Source of the DNA: JADJQU01 sp035490315
GTDB lineage: Bacteria; Planctomycetota; UBA1135; GCA-002686595
Length of the DNA: 17,679 bases
NCBI GenBank assembly: GCA_035490315.1
Contig: DATHET010000298.1
Span: forward strand, 1 to 17,679
Direction: 5' to 3'
Shown: positions 13,237-17,679 of the stretch, piece after piece
Numbering within the stretch: position 1 is the stretch's first letter
How the letters are laid out: every line of letters begins with the position of its first letter
Translations under genes and position numbers: made by a program
Notes under the pieces: generated by a model
Database searches by the model: none
What the model was told of the DNA's origin: nothing
What the model saw: only the letters and a program-made list of their open reading frames with translations

Positions 13237-14928
13237 CTAGCGCCGCCCGCGCCGACCCGTATCCGGCTTCGCTTCGCCCTCGCGCTCCTGGCGCAAGCGC
13301 TCGCGCGTCGAGAGCTCGCGGCGCGGCCGGCCTTGAGCGGCTTGCGGTTTCGCCGCGGGCGATTCCGCCCGCTCGGGCCGCGGAACATCCACGCGCGCCG
13401 GTCGAGCCGGCGGTCGCGGCGCAGACTCGCGCGCGGGCCGAACAGCTTCGCGCCGTTCCGGTTCGCGACGCTCAGGCTCTCGTCGTTCCGGTTCACGGCG
13501 CTCGGGCCCACGGCGCTTCGGCTCGCGTCGTTCCGGCTCGCGTCGTTCCGGCTCGCGCGCTTCGCGCGGCTCGGATTCGGGGCGCTGGGGCTCGCGCTGC
13601 GGCTCCGCCACTGGCTGGCGCGGCGCCGTGTGCGTGTGCGTCGGCCTGCCGCGCGGACCGCCGGGGCCGGGCGGCTGGATCTCGGGGATGGCCCAGGGCG
13701 CTGCGCTCAGGATGTCGCGCCAGCGGCCGCTGTTCTCCGACGAGACGATCGTGATCGCCGCGCCCTTGCGACCGGCGCGGCCGGTGCGGCCGATCCTGTG
13801 CGTGTAGCTCGAAAGATCGTGGGGCACCGAGTAGTTGACCACGTGGGTCACGTGCAGCACGTCGAGGCCTCTCGAAGCGACGTCGGTCGCGACCAATGCC
13901 TTGACTTCCCCGGTCCGGAACGCGGCCATCACGCGGAAGCGCGAGGGCTGGTCGTAGCCGCCGTGCAGAGCCTTGATCGAGAAAGGCAGGCGTTGGAGGC
14001 GGCGCATCAGCGAGTCGACCTCGGTGCGGCGGTCGCAGAAGACCAGGAACACGTCTTCCGGCGCGCTCTGCTCGATCAAACGGATCAAGCCCAGGGCGCG
14101 GTCGTCGCGGTCGAGGCTGAACCACACCTGCTCGATCGACTTGACCGTGGCCACGCCGGCCGCCGTCGCGATCTCCGCCGGATTGCGCGTCGATTCGCGC
14201 GCCAGGGCGAGCAGCTCGGCGGGGAAGGTCGCGCTGAACAACAGGGTCTGCCGCTCGTCGGGCGTGAAGCCGAGGATCTTCTTCACGTCGTCGATGAAGC
14301 CGATCTCGAGCATCTCGTCGGCTTCGTCGAGCACCACGAATTCCGTCCACGGGAACGAAAGGAATCGCTGGCCATAGAGGTCGAGCACGCGGCCGGGAGT
14401 TCCGACCACGACCTGAGCTCCGCGCTGCAGGGCCTGGACCTGGGCCTGCATCGGCTCGCCGCCGACCACCAGAGCGGTCTTCAAGCCCTTGGCGTTGCCC
14501 AGGACTTCCAGGGTGCTCGCCACCTGCTGCGCGAGCTCGCGCGTCGGACATAGCACCAGCGCGAGCACCGTCGCGCGCGCCGGGTCGAGCTTGGCGATGA
14601 TCGGCGCGCCGAAGGCCAGGGTCTTGCCGGTGCCGGTCTCCGCCTTCGCGATCACGTCCTTGCCCTCGAGCACCGGCCCGATCGCCAGACGCTGGATCGG
14701 AGTCGGGACCTCGATGCCCATGCCCGCGATCGCGGCCTGGACTTCTTCGCCGAGCTCCCAGTGGCGGAAGCTCGGAATGTCCGGCGGCTCGGCGGTGGGG
14801 TGCAGGGGCTCGGCGGCGGGGCCGCGAGTGTGGGTTCGCGGCTTGGAGCCTGGGCGGGAGCCCGAGGAGGAAGCGGCCGAGCGGCTGCCGCCACGGCGGG
14901 GGCGTTGGGGGGAGGATCGATCGGTCAC
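13237..14928 (-). CDS. DEAD-box ATP-dependent RNA helicase with long basic/acidic repeat tail
   Basis: An RNA-remodelling helicase of 563 residues (start GTG 14928). In order: Q motif about 54-79 (SFRHWELG...PTPIQ), Walker A AETGTGKT 96-103, PTRELAQQ 128-135, TPGR 177-180, DEAD 201-204, SAT 232-234, VATDVASRGLD from 346, and HRIGRTGR 377-384. Flanking the core are a Ser/Arg/Pro-rich N-terminal 50 residues and a disordered C-terminal 150 residues. The tail holds seven EPERR-type repeats (459-493) and ends in KPDTGRRGRR. Such charged tails usually add nonspecific RNA binding. The frame is open upstream to 15144, but that part overlaps the divergent corA and is unlike the family. No Shine-Dalgarno precedes the GTG. 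Whether it acts in ribosome assembly, cold response or RNA decay cannot be told. Confidence 0.92.
   Translation of the reverse strand: MTDRSSPQRPRRGGSRSAASSSGSRPGSKPRTHTRGPAAEPLHPTAEPPDIPSFRHWELGEEVQAAIAGMGIEVPTPIQRLAIGPVLEGKDVIAKAETGTGKTLAFGAPIIAKLDPARATVLALVLCPTRELAQQVASTLEVLGNAKGLKTALVVGGEPMQAQVQALQRGAQVVVGTPGRVLDLYGQRFLSFPWTEFVVLDEADEMLEIGFIDDVKKILGFTPDERQTLLFSATFPAELLALARESTRNPAEIATAAGVATVKSIEQVWFSLDRDDRALGLIRLIEQSAPEDVFLVFCDRRTEVDSLMRRLQRLPFSIKALHGGYDQPSRFRVMAAFRTGEVKALVATDVASRGLDVLHVTHVVNYSVPHDLSSYTHRIGRTGRAGRKGAAITIVSSENSGRWRDILSAAPWAIPEIQPPGPGGPRGRPTHTHTAPRQPVAEPQREPQRPESEPREAREPERREPERREPKRRGPERREPERREPERREPERREAVRPARESAPRPPARPARVDVPRPERAESPAAKPQAAQGRPRRELSTRERLRQEREGEAKPDTGRRGRR
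13450..13554 (-). repeat. Seven 15-bp tandem repeats encoding EPERR units in the helicase tail
   Basis: Seven in-frame 15-base units encode EPERR, EPERR, EPKRR, GPERR, EPERR, EPERR and EPERR (helicase residues 459-493). The period keeps the reading frame, so unit gain or loss by slippage would alter tail length without a frameshift. The units are similar but not identical at the base level. Confidence 0.85.
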
Positions 14929-14984
14929 GGAGGGGTTCGCGCTTCTTTGTCCAGGTAGTTGAGGAGCCGACAGGATACGCCGAG

Positions 14985-16193
14985 ATGCAGGCGCAGCTCT
15001 CGCGCCGCTGTGGTTTTTTCGAGTGGACCAGCCCCTACAATCCCCCCCGCCGCATCGCGCGCACGAGGAACCGAGCCATCTACCGCCGAAAAGCCAAGCG
15101 AGCCGCGACCAGCCAGCACCGCCGCAGCCGCCCCGGATCTCCACCGGGGGAACTGCTGGTCGATCCGGCAGCGCCCACGCCCCAGCTGCGGGCCTTTTCC
15201 TTCAGCGCCGAGAAGGTCGAGGAGTTCAAGACCATCGAGGTCTCCGGTGTGCGCGAGCTCTTGCGACCCGACCGCGTGCTCTGGCTCGACATCGCCGGAC
15301 TGGGCGACGTGAAGACCATCTCGGCGATCGGCGAGATCTTCGGCCTGCACCGCCTCGCCCTCGAGGACGTGTTGAGCGGTCACCAGCGCGCGAAGGTCGA
15401 GTCCTATGGTCCGGTGCTGTTCATCGTCCTGCGCATGCCGGAGTCGGGGCCGGAGCTCGACACCGACCAGTTGTCCTTGTTCCTGGGCGAGAACTTCGTG
15501 GTCAGCTTCCAGAATCGCATCGGGGATTGCTTCGAGCCCGTGCGCGAGCGCCTGCGCACTTCGAGCGGCAAGCTCTGCACCCTGGGCCCGGACTACCTGG
15601 CCTACGCCTTGATCGACGCGACCGTCGACAGTTTCTTCCCCCTGCTCGAGCGCATCGGCGAGCGCATCGAAACGCTCGAGGACGAAGTGCTGCTCGCGCC
15701 CTCGCGGGAATCGATTCCGCGCATCCACGAGATCAAGCGCGAGCTCCTGACCTTGCGGCGCGCGACCTGGCCGCAGCGCGAAGCGATCTCCAGCCTGATC
15801 CGCGAAGCGAATCCCCTGATCCGAGCCGAGACGCGCGTCTACCTCAACGACTGCTACGACCACACCGTGCAGGTGATGGATCTGCTGGAGACGTACCGCG
15901 AGCTCGGCTCGTCGCTGCTCGAGGTCTGGCTGTCCAGCGTCTCGAACCGGATGAACGAGGTCATGAAGATCCTGACGATCATCTCGACGATCTTCATGCC
16001 GCTGACTTTCATCGTCGGGGTCTACGGGATGAACTTCAAGCACATGCCGGAGATCAACTCGAAGTGGGGCTATCCCGTCGTCATGCTGGTGATGCTCGTG
16101 ATCGCGCTGGCGATGGTGCATTGGTTCAAGCGCAAGGGCTGGTTCAAGGCCTTGCAGGCGCAGCAAGCGCCGCCGCCGCGAGAAGAACAATGA
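14985..16193 (+). CDS. corA: CorA-family Mg2+/Co2+ channel
   Basis: CorA forms a pentameric inner-membrane channel for Mg2+ (also Co2+, Ni2+). The signature YGMNFKHMPE carries the GMN filter motif at 348-350, between TM1 (ILTIISTIFMPLTFIVGVYG) and TM2 (YPVVMLVMLVIALAMVHWF). The long cytoplasmic alpha/beta plus helical funnel precedes it, and the C terminus is basic. The ATG at 14985 gives 402 residues and has AGGA nine bases upstream. Family-like sequence begins only near residue 48 (PGSPPGELLVDP), and the first 31 residues look unlike CorA. An alternative start is ATC 15078 (371 residues), preceded by GAGGA at eight bases and a possible -10 at 15034-15039. Co2+ transport would suit a B12-dependent metabolism, but that link is speculative. 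Confidence 0.9.
   Translation: MQAQLSRRCGFFEWTSPYNPPRRIARTRNRAIYRRKAKRAATSQHRRSRPGSPPGELLVDPAAPTPQLRAFSFSAEKVEEFKTIEVSGVRELLRPDRVLWLDIAGLGDVKTISAIGEIFGLHRLALEDVLSGHQRAKVESYGPVLFIVLRMPESGPELDTDQLSLFLGENFVVSFQNRIGDCFEPVRERLRTSSGKLCTLGPDYLAYALIDATVDSFFPLLERIGERIETLEDEVLLAPSRESIPRIHEIKRELLTLRRATWPQREAISSLIREANPLIRAETRVYLNDCYDHTVQVMDLLETYRELGSSLLEVWLSSVSNRMNEVMKILTIISTIFMPLTFIVGVYGMNFKHMPEINSKWGYPVVMLVMLVIALAMVHWFKRKGWFKALQAQQAPPPREEQ
15034..15039 (+). promoter_or_regulatory. Possible -10 element for corA
   Basis: TACAAT, one mismatch from TATAAT, follows an unusually T-rich run (TTTTTT at 15012-15017) about 16 bases upstream, within otherwise GC-rich DNA. If it is the true promoter, the message starts near 15046. 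The ATG at 14985 could then not be the start of corA. Confidence 0.35.
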
Positions 16194-16206
16194 CCCGGAA
16201 CCTTTC

Positions 16207-16974
16207 ATGAAGATCGCGACCTGGAACGTCAATTCGGTGCGAGCGCGCATGGAGCGCGTGGTCGCTTGGATCGAGGACAAGCAGCCCGACGTCCTGTGCA
16301 TGCAGGAGATCAAGTGCCTCGACGAGCAATTCCCGAGGCAGGTGTTCGAGGACCTGGGCTACCGCGTCGCGACCTTCGGCCAGAAGACCTACAACGGCGT
16401 CGCGATCCTGGCCAAGCAGAACCTCGAGGACGTGGTGCGCGGCCTGCCGGGCGAGACGTCGGATGCCCAGAAGCGCGTGCTCGGCGCGCAGGTCGGCGAC
16501 ACGCTGATCCTGAACCTCTACGTCGTCAACGGCGAGAAGGTCGGCAGCGAGAAGTTCGCCTACAAGATGGAATGGATGGCGCGCGTCGCGGAATTCGTGC
16601 GCGAGCGCTACGACATGAGCGAGAAGATCGTGCTGTGCGGCGATTTCAACGTGACCTTCGACGATCGCGACGTGTACGACCCCGAGGGCTGGCGCGAAAA
16701 GATCCTGTGCTCGACGCCGGAGCGCACGGCCCTGGCGAAATTCGGCGAGCTCGGCCTGCGCGACGCCTTCCGCCATTTCACGACCGAAGGCGGCCATTAC
16801 ACCTGGTGGGATTTCCGCACCGGCGGCTTCAAGCGCGATCACGGCCTGCGCATCGACCACTTCCTGATGAGCGACGCCGCCCTGGCCGCCTGCCGCGGGA
16901 TCGAGATCGACAAGGGTGCGCGCGGCGGCGAGAAGCCCTCGGACCACGCGCCGGTGATCGCGCACATGGAATGA
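16207..16974 (+). CDS. xthA: Exodeoxyribonuclease III (AP endonuclease)
   Basis: A base-excision repair nuclease of the EEP fold (255 residues) that cuts 5' to abasic sites and has 3'-phosphatase and 3'-5' exonuclease activity. Visible signatures: NVNSVRAR at 7-14, metal-binding Glu34 in MQEIK, YNGVAIL, GDFNVTFDD, WWDFRTGGFKRDHGLRIDHF, and the catalytic pair Asp246-His247 in SDHAPV. The length and full motif set fit XthA rather than a sphingomyelinase-type relative. It starts 13 bases after corA and overlaps the HAD gene by four bases (ATGA), so corA-xthA-HAD is probably one transcript. Confidence 0.95.
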   Translation: MKIATWNVNSVRARMERVVAWIEDKQPDVLCMQEIKCLDEQFPRQVFEDLGYRVATFGQKTYNGVAILAKQNLEDVVRGLPGETSDAQKRVLGAQVGDTLILNLYVVNGEKVGSEKFAYKMEWMARVAEFVRERYDMSEKIVLCGDFNVTFDDRDVYDPEGWREKILCSTPERTALAKFGELGLRDAFRHFTTEGGHYTWWDFRTGGFKRDHGLRIDHFLMSDAALAACRGIEIDKGARGGEKPSDHAPVIAHME

Positions 16975-17642
16975 GCGACGTCGTCCTGTTCGATCTCGAC
17001 GGGACCTTGAACGACTCGATCGAATTGATCGAGCGCTCGTACCGCCACGTGCTCAGTGCCCATGGCTCGCGCGCTTTCGATCGCGACGAATGGCTCGGCG
17101 GCCTGGGGCGTCCGTTGAAATGGCAATTCGAGCAGTGGACCGCGGATCCGCTCGAAGTCCAGCGCATGATCGCGACCTACCGCGCGCACAACAATCTGCA
17201 CCACGACGCGATGGTCAAGCCCTACCCCGGAGCGGTCGAGGCCGTGCGGGACTTGAAAGCGCGCGGCGTCCTGGTCGGCGTGGTCACGAGCAAGATGAAA
17301 GCCGGTGCTCTGCGCGGATTGGCCTGCGCGGGATTCGACGATCTCTTCGAAGTCGTGATCGGCTGCGACGACGTGCGCGAGCCCAAGCCCGCGCCCGAGC
17401 CCGCGCTGCTCGCCCTCGAGCGCCTCGGCGCGAGCGCAAGCCGCGCCTTCATGGTCGGAGATTCGCCCCACGACATCCGCTGCGGCCAGCAGGCCGGCAC
17501 GCGCACCGCCGCAGCGATGTGGGGACCGTTTTCGCGCAAGCTCTTCGCTCAGGACGAGCCCGATGTCTGGCTCGAGGATCCGCGCGAGATGGCGCAGCTG
17601 TTCACGGACCGCGATCGAGCGGGCGCCTTGCGCCTCAGTTGA
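16971..17642 (+). CDS. HAD-superfamily phosphatase (phosphoglycolate phosphatase-like)
   Basis: A 223-residue haloacid dehalogenase-type phosphatase, subclass I with an alpha-helical cap (about 16-85). Motif I is DLDGT (nucleophile Asp8, acid/base Asp10), motif II is VVTSK with Thr106, motif III is Lys139 in EPKPAPEP, and motif IV is GDSPHD with Asp164 and Asp168. PAPEPALLALERLG is typical of the Gph/PpaX group. ATG 16971 overlaps the xthA stop (ATGA). Next to a nuclease that frees 3'-phosphoglycolate ends, a 2-phosphoglycolate phosphatase would be a logical partner. The group also contains pyrophosphatases and beta-phosphoglucomutase-like enzymes, so the substrate is not settled. Confidence 0.88.
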   Translation: MSDVVLFDLDGTLNDSIELIERSYRHVLSAHGSRAFDRDEWLGGLGRPLKWQFEQWTADPLEVQRMIATYRAHNNLHHDAMVKPYPGAVEAVRDLKARGVLVGVVTSKMKAGALRGLACAGFDDLFEVVIGCDDVREPKPAPEPALLALERLGASASRAFMVGDSPHDIRCGQQAGTRTAAAMWGPFSRKLFAQDEPDVWLEDPREMAQLFTDRDRAGALRLS

Positions 17643-17679
17643 GCGAAGGCCCCTGGTCGCCGCGTTCCTTGGGCGGATT
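17635..17679 (-). CDS. Possible C-terminal end of a minus-strand gene, cut by the window edge
   Basis: Read on the minus strand from the right edge, a frame encodes NPPKERGDQGPSLN and then stops (TGA at 17637-17635), overlapping the HAD gene's 3' end by eight bases. A hydrophilic, charged tail of this kind is common at protein C termini, and a convergent neighbour is plausible. Fourteen residues are too few to identify a family or prove coding. Confidence 0.3.
   Translation of the reverse strand, partial: NPPKERGDQGPSLN

Noticed and set aside
14929..15144. N-terminal extension of the helicase frame to 15144
   Set aside because: It overlaps the divergent corA coding and promoter region. It is Gly/Cys/Trp-rich without family similarity, and GTG 14928 gives a normal N terminus.

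Overview
The window is GC-rich bacterial chromosome with dense gene packing, many GTG/TTG starts, start/stop overlaps of the ATGA/GTGA type, and 16 genes that appear intact plus two cut by the window edges. Nothing seen fixes the phylum. The style (high GC, two-subunit acyl-CoA mutase, ECF-like sigma factor, few strong Shine-Dalgarno sites) would fit a planctomycete, myxobacterium or related deep lineage, but that is a guess.

Layout. (1) 1-160, minus: the 5' end of a sigma-70-family (ECF-like) sigma factor. (2) 161-523: non-coding spacer with a probable promoter. (3) 524-11661, plus: a long, tightly packed acyl-CoA and cobalamin cluster: thiolase, 3-hydroxybutyryl-CoA dehydrogenase, acyl-CoA dehydrogenase 1, a large hairpin element, MeaB-type GTPase, acyl-CoA mutase large subunit, a small membrane protein, the B12-binding mutase subunit, a small excisionase-type HTH protein, acyl-CoA dehydrogenase 2, an MBL-fold hydrolase, a GT4 glycosyltransferase and a BtuF-like protein without a signal peptide. 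(4) 11687-14928, minus: ispH, a 2Fe-2S ferredoxin and a DEAD-box RNA helicase with a repetitive tail. (5) 14985-17642, plus: corA, xthA and a HAD phosphatase. (6) A possible C-terminal fragment of a minus-strand gene at the 3' edge.

How the genes fit together. The mutase would be annotated by default as methylmalonyl-CoA mutase, but its substrate-pocket positions read Phe88, Ala115 and Gln206, at exactly the spacing of the isobutyryl-CoA mutase trio (Phe/Ala/Gln) rather than the methylmalonyl trio (Tyr/Ala/Arg). The likely reaction is therefore isobutyryl-CoA <-> n-butyryl-CoA. This fits the neighbours, which supply butyryl-CoA to crotonyl-CoA oxidation, 3-hydroxybutyryl-CoA to acetoacetyl-CoA, and thiolysis to acetyl-CoA. 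The crotonase step is absent from the window. No propionyl-CoA carboxylase or methylmalonyl-CoA epimerase is seen.

The most unusual DNA is a 98-nt near-perfect hairpin between acyl-CoA dehydrogenase 1 and meaB, flanked by a 10-bp direct repeat that contains the meaB start codon. It looks like a small palindromic element inserted exactly at a tight operon junction.
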